Source: Nitrososphaerota archaeon (GTDB lineage Archaea > Thermoproteota > Nitrososphaeria > Nitrososphaerales > CADDZS01). From it: a DNA stretch of 52,495 bases. The notes beneath the pieces are model-generated. The model saw nothing but the letters and a program-made list of their open reading frames with translations. It was not told where the DNA came from and did no database searches. The stretch covers positions 1 to 52,495 of the forward strand of contig JAJPHP010000005.1 in the NCBI GenBank assembly GCA_021325255.1, written 5' to 3'. This document shows, one piece after another, positions 19,401 through 28,654 of this stretch. Every line of letters starts with the position of its first letter. The first letter of the stretch is position 1. Both the position numbers and the translations under genes were made by a program.

Positions 19401-19874
19401 TTACGTCTGGAGCCATTCCGCATAAGCTGCAGTAAAGAATACAACAGCCGCAGAGCCGGCCAATGCCAATTCTGCTGCGGGGACCGAACCGCCTGACAAG
19501 ACATCCGCACCTCCGTCTGCTGCGGTTTCAGCATAGAATGCGGCAGTTGCCCAGAAGCCCAGCTTCGGGACAATGTCAAAAAAGATAATCTTGGACATGT
19601 CAACAACTCCTAATCCAATCTCAGTGGCACTCTTATCGTGTTCGCCAGCATACAACTCACCAATGGCCTTCCCGAAACTAACACTGTAGGCTACCGCTAA
19701 TGCAAAGGCATAGATCGTCCAATATGATCCTGCCTCAGCCGCCGGTCCAAAGGGTACTAATCCAACAGCTACCAAGAATGCTAGCGTAAAAGGAAGCTGA
19801 CCAGGTTCAAACAGCCAAGTTAAGAAATCAACTCTATTGGAAGGCGAAGAAGAATTTGAAGGTTGCGAAGATTG
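19401..19874 (-). pseudogene. C-terminal membrane domain of RHS protein, cut off by the IS
   Basis: An open frame of about 157 codons with no start. It begins at the IS target duplication and runs through a Ser/Asn/Pro linker into LTWLFEPGQLPFTLAFLV, several hydrophobic helices and an Ala-rich end (AAVVFFTAAYAEWLQT). Deleting 19876-20894 and one 9-bp repeat joins it in frame to the RHS core at 20895 (reading GCNDQQSSQPSNSSS). It is thus the variable C-terminal domain of the RHS protein. The hydrophobic make-up suggests a membrane-inserting or membrane-disrupting effector. No known toxin family was recognised. Confidence 0.65.
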
Positions 19875-19875
19875 T
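19867..19875. repeat. IS target-site duplication, copy 1
   Basis: gaagattgt directly precedes the IS and is repeated exactly at 20895-20903 on the other side. Confidence 0.75.
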
Positions 19876-20894
19876 TAGGTTGTAGCACAATCGCGAAGGA
19901 AAGCTTTTAGCTTCCCAGCCCATCTTTCAGTGCATGCCCCGAGGAATGTCATGGCACGATTACAACGAATCTCTTGTCGAAAGAGGAAGGATTTTGTTCG
20001 ATCGCGGATTTGCAAGCTCTTGGAAGAATGAGCTCAAATCGGTCAACAAACACAAGGTCGGAAGACCGTTTGACTTTCCAGACTCTTACATCGAGTTCCT
20101 GGCATTCTTCAAGATAGGTTTCGATGCTCCCTACAGGATGGTTGAAGGTGCTGTCGAAGCTCTTTCAGAGTACATCTCGTTTATCAAGCAGATAGGTTTC
20201 ACACAGATCAGGAGAAGGATTCTTCGTCTCATGAAGGGAAGGAAGCCAGCTGAATTGGTGGGAGACTTGAAAGATCCAATAACAGCCATTGTCGATTCGA
20301 CTGGTCTCACGACAACAACCAAGGGAGCATATACATCGAGGACAAGTGGAGGAAGGAGAAGAGAAAGTTTCTCAAATCGCATATTCTCGCCGACAAAAAG
20401 ACAGGGAAGATAGCGGGCTTTCGAGTGACATCTGAACACACCCGAGATTCAAAGAAGTTTGTTCCGCTGGTCAAGGAAGCTTCCAAGAAGAGTAAGATCG
20501 CAAAAGTGTATGGAGACAGCGCGTACGATTCTAGGAAGAATTTCAATCTCCTTGATGAGAATGGAATCGAGCCTGCAATCAAAATCAGAAAGAACGCGAG
20601 GACGCTATCCAGAGGCTCTCCCCTGCGTCGTGAGGAAACTATTCTCATGAAGAAGCTCGGTCTTGAGGGATGGAAAAAATTGAGGGATTATGGAAAGAGG
20701 TGGATTGCGGAGATTATCTTCTCCTCGTTCAAAAGGGTGCTGGGCGAAGCTCTTAGATCAAAGAAATTCCTGTGCCAGAAGGCTGAAGCTTCACTCAAAG
20801 TGATGCTTTACAACAAGTTCCTATCAGCCTGAGCAAGAAAATAAGTAAATTCCAAGATGAAATCATCGAAGACAAGGAATTAGGCCACAGTGTA
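19876..20894 (+). mobile_element. IS element of the IS5/IS4 DDE group, 1019 bp
   Basis: The element is bounded by 9-bp direct repeats. Its ends form weak imperfect inverted repeats (taggttgtagc at the left; tacactgtggc as the complement of the right). It carries one transposase gene in two frames. It inserted into an RHS gene, and the host frame is restored by removing the element plus one repeat, which fixes the boundaries well. The 9-bp duplication fits IS4/IS5-type elements. Confidence 0.75.
19934..20832 (+). pseudogene. IS5/IS4-type DDE transposase, frame change
   Basis: The N-terminal frame (ATG 19934) contains GRPFDFPDSYIEFLA and the first acidic residue in AIVDSTGL. Near 20330 the reading must change (KGAY to YIEDKWRKEKRKF). 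The second frame then carries YGDSAYDSR (second Asp) and WIAEIIFSSFKR (the Glu). The DDE triad is complete. A two-base surplus in gcatatacatc explains the shift; a programmed frameshift is possible, since some IS5 subgroups use one, but no slippery run is obvious. Confidence 0.75.
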
Positions 20895-20903
20895 GAAGAT
20901 TGT
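20895..20903. repeat. IS target-site duplication, copy 2
   Basis: gaagattgt, identical to 19867-19875. Confidence 0.75.
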
Positions 20904-21525
20904 TGGTCGTTGCAACCTGCTGTTGAAAAACTGCAAGGGTCGATTTTTGGCACTGATGAGCCGGGACCCGATGATGAAGAGCTACTCCCAGAGCTCGTGC
21001 TGGACCCACCGCCACCTCCGCCACCAGGGCCTGTAACAATAAGAGGATTTGGATCTGGAACGGGGTGAGGATTGCCGGACCAAGTTATCATACGACCTGA
21101 TGGATCGATGTACATCAACGGATTGTCGCTTGCATATACGTATCTGTTCGCACTCTGCGGATCCTGGAATCTCCCCATACCCGTATGGTCACTAATGAAC
21201 CTCCCGCTTTCTTGGTCGAAGTACCTCGCTCCAAAGTAGTACAATCCTGTTATAGGATTAATTAGCTTGCCAGTGAAGAGGTAATAAATTCCAGAGCCGG
21301 AAGGATTGTATTCCGGGCCTAACGGCAGATAGTCAGAGCTAAATTCAATTTCTCCCGTACTGGTTGTTGCCATCCGAGAACTTCCGAGGTTGCCCTGCTC
21401 GAGTTAGTATGAAGGGCTTCCAGCAAACTCTTCCGCCTGCATACTGTCCGCGTAGTAGTGCTTTGCAACTATGGAGCTTGAAAGGTTCTTCTTGTAAATC
21501 GTTCTTTAACCTTGGTACACTTAGA
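20895..21525 (-). pseudogene. RHS-repeat core protein, decayed and IS-interrupted
   Basis: The end of an RHS/YD-repeat shell protein. The RHS hallmark GLYYFGARYFDQESGRFIS is followed by SANRYVYASDNPLMYIDPSG at 21070-21250. Upstream the frame holds AKHYYADSMQ and a stop TAA at 21404-21406 where the pattern expects Tyr (SY-stop-LEQGNLGSSRM), and another TAA at 21506-21508 after VYQG. The 5-prime part of the gene is missing. A Gly/Ser-rich linker follows the core. RHS shells encapsulate a C-terminal effector; here that effector domain lies beyond the IS at 19401-19874. Confidence 0.75.
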
Positions 21526-21888
21526 CGACTAAGCTGCAACTCAGGAGACATTATAACAACAGAGCTTGTCAGGTCCATCCGCCTGTCCAGTTTCGCAAGC
21601 GGATCCCAAAGGATAAAATCAACACGACTCCAAGCATCAAGACTCCCAGTCCAAATGTAAAGTTGTTGAATACAGAACTGGCGTATATGAAAGACAAAGC
21701 CTATTTAGATGTTTGATTTTAAATCATGAGTGAAATACAGGGATTGTTTCGAAGCAATTTGTGAGAAAACTAACCCAGTCGAAGAGATTTTTTGGCGCTT
21801 TATGCACGCCGCTACATATTCCACGTGGAATCAAAGGACTAAAATTCGTCGTTAGCTTTTAGAAATAGTGAAACCTAATTGGTCCTTC
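21526..21888. other. gene-free stretch with a 14-bp palindrome
   Basis: No intact gene is seen; the 5-prime RHS sequence fades out here. A perfect palindrome attccacgtggaat occupies 21818-21831, about 58 bases past the amidohydrolase stop, and could be a regulator-binding site or part of a 3-prime hairpin. Confidence 0.35.
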
Positions 21889-23292
21889 TCACTCGTACTT
21901 CCAGCTTCTCATCGGTTTCAAGGCTGAGCGCTCGACCGAACGCTTTGCTGAGATCTCTATAGCTTGCATGAACTCGTCCTCGTTTTCCTTTATTGAGCTA
22001 ACCCGGCCGCCCTCGTCAACTACTACTTGGCCGCCAACTAGCACGCAATAAGCGCTCAATCCCGACGCGGAGTAGACGAGGTTCTGAACTGGATCGTTGA
22101 GCGGCAGCCACTCCAGTTCTGCGGCGTTGAAGATCGCAATGTCCGCCTTCTTTCCCTCGGCCAGGGAGCCTATCTCATCCTCCCACTGAACCGCCCGCGC
22201 CCCCATGAGTGTACCCATCTCGAGAGCGAGCTCTGCGGGGATAAGCGTCTCGTCGAGCCGCGAGTCCTTGAACATTCCGCATGCGAGGTACACCTGCCTC
22301 AGCATGTCAAAGGATCCGGAGGCCGCCGCGCCGTCGCACCCGAGCGAGACCGTAGCCCCGGCGGCTAGAAGTTCTGGGTATTTCCCGTAAGGCCCCGCAC
22401 CCTTTGCAAGCTTCAGGGCGCTCCCCGGGCAGAAGGAGATCTTCGGGTGCCGCTTCTTTATGAGCTCCACTTCAGAGTCTGCTACCACTGTCGCGTGCGC
22501 CATCACGACGTTCTCCCTTAGTACTCCAAGGTTCTCAAGATGAGTAATCGGCCACACGCCTCTTTTCTTCTCGCTTGCCCTTGCCTCTTTGAGCGAGGAT
22601 GCTATGTGGAAGTGTATGCCCACTCTTAGCTCTTCGGAGAGATTAGCTGCCCTAATGTAGAGCTCGTCGGTGCACGTCTCTTTTCCATTGATCGTGACCC
22701 AGCCGCGAATCCTTTCGTTATTTAGGGCTCGACACATCTCGACTGTCTTTCTTGTTTCAGAAATTGCTTCGTCCACAGAAGAAAAGTAAAGCTCTTCGAG
22801 CAACCCACTCGGCCACTTTTCGGGAATTTTCGAAGGTGGGCTGTCCATGACTCTTCTTCCTATAACTCCTCTTATTCCCGTCTTTTCAACGGCCCTCGCT
22901 ACGCTCGCCGGGAACCTAGCGCCCGATTCGAGGAAGCAGGTCGTTCCACTCCTCAACATGTCCGCGCAGCATAGCAGCGCGCTCGTGTATTCGTCCTCCT
23001 CGGTAGTATTCCCGTAAAACGGATATGCCCACTCGTACGTCCAGCTCGCCGTGTCGATGTTGTCGGGGAAGAGGCCCCGCGAGAGGTGTTCGTGGGTATG
23101 AACATGTGTGTCGACAAAGCCTGGCGTGGCTACCTTTCGCCTACCGTCAACTACTCTGTCAAAGTATCCCTTGCTGAACTCTTTGGCCAGGACATTGCTC
23201 TTTGCAATGCGAGAGATCTTGCTCCCCTCTATCGTAATGGATGCGTTGCGGATCACTCTACGCTCTGAATCGAGCGTTAGGGCATACTCCAA
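21889..23292 (-). CDS. amidohydrolase (ATZ/TRZ / SAH-deaminase-like)
   Basis: A 467-residue metal-dependent hydrolase with the triosephosphate-isomerase barrel of the chlorohydrolase/adenosine-deaminase-like family. Metal ligands are VDTHVHTHEH (about 60-68), HFH (about 226) and the late Asp in LGCDGAAASG (about 320). The family deaminates or dechlorinates aminated rings, for example S-adenosylhomocysteine or guanine. The substrate is unclear. TTG 23292 is used, but the open frame extends upstream to a TAA and reads like the family start (LIENLEYALTLD), so the true start may be a rare codon. It follows the decarboxylase genes on the same strand. Confidence 0.75.
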   Translation of the reverse strand: MEYALTLDSERRVIRNASITIEGSKISRIAKSNVLAKEFSKGYFDRVVDGRRKVATPGFVDTHVHTHEHLSRGLFPDNIDTASWTYEWAYPFYGNTTEEDEYTSALLCCADMLRSGTTCFLESGARFPASVARAVEKTGIRGVIGRRVMDSPPSKIPEKWPSGLLEELYFSSVDEAISETRKTVEMCRALNNERIRGWVTINGKETCTDELYIRAANLSEELRVGIHFHIASSLKEARASEKKRGVWPITHLENLGVLRENVVMAHATVVADSEVELIKKRHPKISFCPGSALKLAKGAGPYGKYPELLAAGATVSLGCDGAAASGSFDMLRQVYLACGMFKDSRLDETLIPAELALEMGTLMGARAVQWEDEIGSLAEGKKADIAIFNAAELEWLPLNDPVQNLVYSASGLSAYCVLVGGQVVVDEGGRVSSIKENEDEFMQAIEISAKRSVERSALKPMRSWKYE

Positions 23293-23364
23293 ATTTTCTA
23301 TGAGTGTCCTATGGGTCGGCGAGAGTTTTTCACTTTCCCCGTTTATTTAGGCGCCACTCGCTTA

Positions 23365-23976
23365 CTAGTTGAAAGATTTCTGCTCTTCGGTTGGAAGTAT
23401 CTGGACTCCTTTCAGCTTCTCGACAAAGCGAACGAACCTGTACTTGTTTTCCTGACCATCAACGGTCGGCCTCGGAACCTTCGCTGATTCTTTCTCGGTC
23501 TTTGTGACTATGATCCAGTGCTCTCTTGAGTCAATCGCCTTTCTGAGGTACTTTTCAAACTGACCAAGGTCTGTCGTGCTCACGCTGTTCTTTACACCTG
23601 AAGCGGTCGCTGCCGCGGCAAGATCGGTCCCGGTCCCCGTGCCCGTGGGTATCGAAGAGCCCGTGCTGTTATATGATTCGTTATCAAAGATAATCGCGAG
23701 GAGGTTAGGCGGTCTGTATCTTCCAAGTGTTGTCAACATACCCATACCCATAATCATGCTGCCGTCACCGTCGAGCGAGACGACGCGCTGATCAGGCATG
23801 GATATTGCAAGCCCAAATGCAATCGGCGTCACGATTGACATCCCCATCCGCAGGAGGTTTGCGTCGCTTGGTCTTAGATAGTTCCACTCGTATGTTGTGT
23901 CCTGGAGGTTGCACACGACGACGTCATTGGTGCCGATTACTTTTGAGAGAAGCGTCAGGCAATCAAATCTCTTCAT
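23365..23976 (-). CDS. thiamine-diphosphate decarboxylase, beta (TPP-binding) subunit, ComE-like
   Basis: A 203-residue protein with the ThDP-binding half of a two-subunit 2-oxoacid decarboxylase. The cofactor motif GDGSMIMGMGML is followed about 25 residues later by FDNESYNSTG. It matches the beta subunit of sulfopyruvate decarboxylase (ComE) or the C-terminal half of phosphonopyruvate decarboxylase. The gene starts 7 bases after the alpha gene ends, so the two should form one enzyme. Which oxoacid is used cannot be told from sequence. Confidence 0.75.
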   Translation of the reverse strand: MKRFDCLTLLSKVIGTNDVVVCNLQDTTYEWNYLRPSDANLLRMGMSIVTPIAFGLAISMPDQRVVSLDGDGSMIMGMGMLTTLGRYRPPNLLAIIFDNESYNSTGSSIPTGTGTGTDLAAAATASGVKNSVSTTDLGQFEKYLRKAIDSREHWIIVTKTEKESAKVPRPTVDGQENKYRFVRFVEKLKGVQILPTEEQKSFN

Positions 23977-23983
23977 GGAATTT

Positions 23984-24472
23984 TCACACCTTCGTGCCGT
24001 ACCTCAGGATGACGGCACAGGGATACTTGGAGTGCAAACTGGTCTTCCACATCTTCGCCGCGGTGCTTCTGAACTCCTCTGCACTTTCCACCACGCTGAA
24101 GGGAATTCGGAGCGAAGTTAGCATGGGGCCGATCGACCATCCGAACGCGATCGCCCACCAGTTGGCGTCTCCGATGTCTCCCCTGTAATCCATGACGAGA
24201 AGCAACGGAATTCCGAGCGGTGCGTGGAGCCTCAGGACAGAGTAGGAAGCAAACGTGATTCCGCTATTCTCCATTATGAGTGCGGGTTTCTTCCCTCCGA
24301 GCCAGGCGCCCGCGCATATCGCCGCGCCCTCTCCTTCGTTGCTCGCGAATACGGTCGTGAACCTGGCGTCCTTTGCCACTTTTTCCTGAAGCTTCGCCAA
24401 GCTGCTTGAGGGAAGTGCGGCGACAAAATCAATGCCTGCAGAGGCAAGAGCCTCGACGAATTCGTCTTGCAT
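23984..24472 (-). CDS. thiamine-diphosphate decarboxylase, alpha (Pyr-domain) subunit, ComD-like
   Basis: About 162 residues of the pyrimidine-binding domain of a ThDP enzyme. The catalytic Glu context is ASNEGEGAAICAGAWL. MENSGITFASYSVL and MDYRGDIGDANWW are typical of sulfopyruvate/phosphonopyruvate decarboxylases. ATG 24472 is chosen because the longer frame (to 24631) adds residues that relatives do not have. With the ComE-like subunit it would decarboxylate 3-sulfopyruvate (coenzyme M synthesis) or a related acid. No other coenzyme M genes are in the window. Confidence 0.75.
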   Translation of the reverse strand: MQDEFVEALASAGIDFVAALPSSSLAKLQEKVAKDARFTTVFASNEGEGAAICAGAWLGGKKPALIMENSGITFASYSVLRLHAPLGIPLLLVMDYRGDIGDANWWAIAFGWSIGPMLTSLRIPFSVVESAEEFRSTAAKMWKTSLHSKYPCAVILRYGTKV

Positions 24473-24664
24473 TTTTCTCCCGAATGGGAGCGCATTCTGA
24501 AAGTCTTGACATATAAGGGAGCTGAGCGAACAAACCAATCTGAAGTGTTTTAAGAAGCCGAAATGAAGCAAACAAGGTAGGAAAGCGGCACGGTCCCTTA
24601 GAATCGGCCAATCTACTTCATAGCCTTCCACAGATTGCTTTTGACCAAGTAGCAGTTAGGAAAT

Positions 24665-25417
24665 GTGAATAATACTGTGTTCTTGCCATTGTTGTTTCAT
24701 CCTTCTGTCCCGCACGCAATAGCTAGGGCACTTGCCAGCGCGCACCTTATTCGCGACTATCTCCCCGTTCAGTTCACGCTTTTCAGTGCCATTGTTCTGT
24801 TCATAGTCTCCCTCGCCCTAATCTTCGCGGGTCGAAGAATAATCAGGGTCATTGCCTTCTTTGCCGTCGGCCTCGTTGTTGCGGCTATCGGAGCGGCCGC
24901 GCTGGGGCTGTTTCTCGGAATCTTTGGAATACTTTTAGGCGGGTTCCTCGGTTTCATCCTTGGGGGAATCCTGAGCCTCCTCCTCTTGCCGCTCGCGATA
25001 GGGATAGGTCTTGGTGTTATTGCGTACAACCTCACGCAGACACTGGTGCATATCCCCCTATTCGCGTTTATCGTCGGAGCGATCTTCTTCATAGTCGGGG
25101 TGATACTCTCCTCGAAGCTCCTCGCGCTCGCCACTGCGGTCTTCGGTGCGCTAATCTTGTTTAATGTCCTAATCTTCTTCGGGGTACCGTCCATCCTGTC
25201 CGCGCCGGCGGTCATTGTCCTAGGAGCGCTTGGTTTTTGGGTTCAGGGAGCATTTTCTCACCCCTACGGATCAAAGTTCGTGACCGTGCGAACTTATGGT
25301 CCCCCGCCACCTCCATCGTCGGGCGGAGTAAGACAGGTCAATAAGCACTGCCCAAAGTGCGGAGCGAGCATGCCAGTCTCTGCTGGCTTTTGTCCAAACT
25401 GCGGCGCGAGGCAGTAA
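24665..25417 (+). CDS. multi-pass membrane protein with C-terminal zinc ribbon
   Basis: A 250-residue protein with about seven Gly/Ile/Leu-rich transmembrane helices (residues 30-190) resembling DUF4203/TMEM198-type proteins. A Pro-rich linker follows, then a double-Cys zinc ribbon, CPKCGASMPVSAGFCPNCGA, at the very end. GTG 24665 is the start. The divergent decarboxylase operon begins about 190 bases upstream. The function is unknown. Confidence 0.6.
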   Translation: MNNTVFLPLLFHPSVPHAIARALASAHLIRDYLPVQFTLFSAIVLFIVSLALIFAGRRIIRVIAFFAVGLVVAAIGAAALGLFLGIFGILLGGFLGFILGGILSLLLLPLAIGIGLGVIAYNLTQTLVHIPLFAFIVGAIFFIVGVILSSKLLALATAVFGALILFNVLIFFGVPSILSAPAVIVLGALGFWVQGAFSHPYGSKFVTVRTYGPPPPPSSGGVRQVNKHCPKCGASMPVSAGFCPNCGARQ

Positions 25418-25448
25418 GAGACGAAAAACGCGTGTAATCTTCTTGCAG

Positions 25449-25841
25449 TTACTTTTTGCTGACGCTGCCGCTTTGCTTTTTCTGTAATTCTTGAAGCCTT
25501 TGTGTCAGGAGTTTCACGAGCCTCTGATGGTAAATCTCCGGCGAGAGTTTCTCCTTCTTCAGGTCCTCCACCTGCCTAGCGAGCGGTTCGTCGCCGAGCA
25601 TCGTTATCCACTTTGAAAAGTCTCCTCGAGAGGAGTGAAACTCTATTATGGGGAGTTCAGTTACGTTGATTAATTCGACGAACTGGGAAAAGTTTCGGGC
25701 CGATTTTCCAGTCGGCGCGTCTATGGCGCTGTAAAAGTAAAACGCCTTGTCCTGCGAAACGTCCGCGAGAATCTTCGTCGCTGCCTTTTGCTCCGCCTCC
25801 GCCCGTCGGCGCCTCCTAGCAAATCTACTTGCACTATCCAA
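25449..25841 (-). CDS. DUF5752-like protein, 130 aa
   Basis: The pattern FYFYSAIDAPTGKSARNFSQF followed by LPIIEFHSSRGDFSKWI resembles the DUF5752 family found in many archaea. An acidic/basic helix forms the C-terminus. A very basic start (RFARRRRRA) precedes the domain, from TTG 25841. It is soluble, of unknown function, and converges with the membrane protein gene at 25417. Confidence 0.55.
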   Translation of the reverse strand: MDSASRFARRRRRAEAEQKAATKILADVSQDKAFYFYSAIDAPTGKSARNFSQFVELINVTELPIIEFHSSRGDFSKWITMLGDEPLARQVEDLKKEKLSPEIYHQRLVKLLTQRLQELQKKQSGSVSKK

Positions 25842-26007
25842 TTTAGAAACAAAACGCCCTCACAATATTGTCTCGCCCCTTCCATGAGGCGGGTTTGCGA
25901 GATAGGAAGTGGCGCAACAAAGTAATAACTTTTGGGAATGATGCCTCGAAGTTCTTCCGAATATTACGCCATCACTAATAAGTTCTGCTCGCTCGTCGTC
26001 TGGGCTC

Positions 26008-27609
26008 TCATTTAGCCATGCTCTTCTTCTCAAATGCGGATGCGGCGCAGAGTATCGTTGTTTCCTCGTAGTAGCGACCGACCAGCATCAAACCCAGAGG
26101 CAGCCCCTGGGAAGTTCCGCAGGGTAAGCTGATTGCTGGGTGACCTGTTACATCGAAAGCGCAGGTGTTGTTCATGTTTATCCCAGTTAGGTCTAGCTCC
26201 CTCTTGAGGCTCATCCTCTTCTTGCTTCGCCCATTTCTCCTTCCTCCTGCTCCATCAAATGGCTGCGCCTTCTGTGGGGTCGTGGGCATGGCAAGCAGGT
26301 CGAACTTTTCAAAGAAATTGTCATATGCCCTAATTAATGAACGGCGCAGATTCCTTGCAAGTGCATAGTATCTTCCGTTGTATGTGCTCGCAACATAGTT
26401 CCCCGCAAGCGAGATTAATTTTGCATTCTCGGCCATCTGGTCTCCGGATTCCTTGAGTGCCCGTGCCCAGCGCTCGACCAGTTGGAGATCTTCTGGCCCG
26501 CACCATGCGTGCTCGAGGCCGTTGTCTCTCGTCATATTGTGCCAGATACCTTCCATTCCTACACCGGCCCACACGTGCCTTGCATCGCGGTGCGCCGGTA
26601 TCGAAATCTCACTGACCTTTGCCCCAATCTCTCCAAAGGAGTAGGCCGATTCCTTCACTCCTTTATCTACGTCTCTCTCAGAGAGACCTGGCCAGTTGAA
26701 TCCCTCCTCGACAATACCAATCTTGAGACCCGTTGCGCCCTTGTTCTTGTTAAGTTCGCGCACATAGTCGGGAAGTTTAGGCGGTGTGTTTAGCTGCCTT
26801 GGATCATATCCGTCTCGGCCTGCAATCACCTGCAGAAGCAAAGCCACATCCCTCACTTTGTTAGCCATTGGGCCTGTGTGATCCAGTAATGGATCCATTC
26901 CCATGATTCCGGTGTACGGCACAAGTCCAGTGGTGGGTTTCAACCCCACGACTCCACACCAAGAAGCCGGCAGGCGAATCGAGCCGCCTTGGTCTCCTCC
27001 GATCGCCATGTCCACATCTCCCGCTGCAAGCAATGCCGCACTCCCGCTCGACGAACCTCCCGCCATGTACTTTGGATTTCTAGGATTTCGAACGGGCTCC
27101 GGATAAGACGTGTGCGATCCGCCCGACACGCAGAGATTCTCGCAGTTTGATTTCCCGAGTATCTCTCCTCCTTCCTCGAGTATCCTTGACACTATGGTTG
27201 CGTCCATCGATGGAATAAAACCACGCAGCATGGGCGACCCATTCTGCATTGGGATTCTGGCCACAGCAACATTGTCCTTTATCGCAATCCTCTTCCCCTC
27301 GAGTTTTCCGGCGAAAGAGGATCTACCCGTCGGCCTTCTTACCCTGATTGAACATTTCCACGCCCAAGCGCCAAGAGGGTTCTCTTCCCGAGTTGGTCGA
27401 TGCCCCTTCCTTGAGGAAAGGGTGGCAGAAACACTTCGACTCTCGGATGCTCCAAGCGTTCTTGCGAGTCGGTCTAACCGATTGTAGGAGTGAAGAATGC
27501 CTCCAATCGATGATTGGAAAACAGCGAGCTCCTCCGGCGTTAGAGAAAAGTGGCTGGCCTTCGCTAGGGAGATGAGTTCCTTGTTTGTTGGTTGACGCAA
27601 TTTCGTCAT
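26008..27609 (-). CDS. amidase-signature family enzyme (GatA-like)
   Basis: About 533 residues with the amidase-signature Ser-Ser-Lys triad: Lys in RIAIKDN (about 106), Ser in AGGSSSGSAALL (about 183) and Ser in GGDQGGSIRLPAS (about 207). GatA would come with gatB/gatC, which are absent, so a free-standing amidase acting on small amides or on amide-containing metabolites is more likely. The length and C-terminal GRYYEETTIL match stand-alone amidases. ATG 27609 is chosen; GTG 27639 is an alternative. Confidence 0.8.
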   Translation of the reverse strand: MTKLRQPTNKELISLAKASHFSLTPEELAVFQSSIGGILHSYNRLDRLARTLGASESRSVSATLSSRKGHRPTREENPLGAWAWKCSIRVRRPTGRSSFAGKLEGKRIAIKDNVAVARIPMQNGSPMLRGFIPSMDATIVSRILEEGGEILGKSNCENLCVSGGSHTSYPEPVRNPRNPKYMAGGSSSGSAALLAAGDVDMAIGGDQGGSIRLPASWCGVVGLKPTTGLVPYTGIMGMDPLLDHTGPMANKVRDVALLLQVIAGRDGYDPRQLNTPPKLPDYVRELNKNKGATGLKIGIVEEGFNWPGLSERDVDKGVKESAYSFGEIGAKVSEISIPAHRDARHVWAGVGMEGIWHNMTRDNGLEHAWCGPEDLQLVERWARALKESGDQMAENAKLISLAGNYVASTYNGRYYALARNLRRSLIRAYDNFFEKFDLLAMPTTPQKAQPFDGAGGRRNGRSKKRMSLKRELDLTGINMNNTCAFDVTGHPAISLPCGTSQGLPLGLMLVGRYYEETTILCAASAFEKKSMAK

Positions 27610-27865
27610 GAGCAAATTCTCATCTTCATCCCCTTTCACTCCTGTGGATACTGTTGGAAGTTGATGGCTTTGATACCAAAAATACTCCGCCCGCTGTTGC
27701 CCAACGACTTTCTATAAAGTGATCTGGGGGTGCGCAAGCGCAGAAAAATTTCAAAGAGGAACTGATAACGCGATACAGGCTTTGCGCAAAAATTATGGGA
27801 GAGGATGGTATCATGTGCAACCTCTCCCACTCCCTATTATTCGACCGAGATTTTTGTTCTTTCTT

Positions 27866-28339
27866 TTACCTGAGCTTTTCTACTTCCTTTGCAACCTGCT
27901 CATAGTTTGGCTCTATGCCTGGGTTTTCCGCTATCCACTTGAACCTCACTACCCCGTCTCTATCAAGTACGAAAACGGATCTCTGCGCTGCAGTGTATCC
28001 CTGCAATCCTGCAAAGTTGTCGAGCGCCACGCCATATGTGTGGACTCCGTTACGCGCATAATCGCTGAGTATTGTGAAATTCAGTTTGTTCGTGTCCTTG
28101 AACGCCTTGTTGGAGAAGGGCGAGTCTACGCTAATTCCAACGACGTTCGCATTGACTGAGTTGAACTTTGAAATGCTGTCCCGGAAAGTGCACATTTCCT
28201 TCGTGCAAACTCCAGTGAACGCGCCTGGAAAGAACGCGAGAACCGTCGTCTTACCCTTGAAATCTGAAATCTTGACCGGTTTCCTTTCGGTATCTATTAG
28301 CTCCGCATCCGGAGCATTCTGACCTGTTTCTACAACCAT
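27866..28339 (-). CDS. peroxiredoxin (AhpC/TSA, BCP-type)
   Basis: A 157-residue thiol peroxidase. The active-site loop FFPGAFTGVCTKEMC carries the peroxidatic Cys45 and a likely resolving Cys50. GISVDSPFSNKAF is typical of the family. It reduces hydrogen peroxide and alkyl hydroperoxides in the cytoplasm. It starts at an ATG, with an AT-rich gataaatcaaaag about 35 bases upstream that may be its TATA box. The length and motifs are complete. Confidence 0.88.
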   Translation of the reverse strand: MVVETGQNAPDAELIDTERKPVKISDFKGKTTVLAFFPGAFTGVCTKEMCTFRDSISKFNSVNANVVGISVDSPFSNKAFKDTNKLNFTILSDYARNGVHTYGVALDNFAGLQGYTAAQRSVFVLDRDGVVRFKWIAENPGIEPNYEQVAKEVEKLR

Positions 28340-28654
28340 TTTGTCTAAAGATTCAACCTACCCTTTACTTTTGATTTATCTTTGATGCCTTGCTTTTGTA
28401 ATTTTCTATGGCATTGATCCGCCAACTATGAAGTAACTCTGATTCTTCGCTGGTCGGAAATTTCTTTCATACTCCGCTAACCAGATCATTCAAGGCCCTT
28501 CCGGCTAGAGTGATAAGTATTGAAAAACCAGCATTGAGTATCACATCAAAGGTCGGAGATCATCCCGCTGGTTGGGCCGGGTCGACCGCTTGAAATGATG
28601 TATTGATCTACAGGATCGTAGCTTGTGTTTTAGGCTCTGGTATTTTCGGTCAGG
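28340..28654. other. intergenic region
   Basis: Apart from the peroxiredoxin promoter near 28365-28380 I see nothing that can be named. A few short inverted repeats around 28545-28590 (cccgctggttgggccgggtcg) may fold, but the evidence is weak. Confidence 0.25.
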
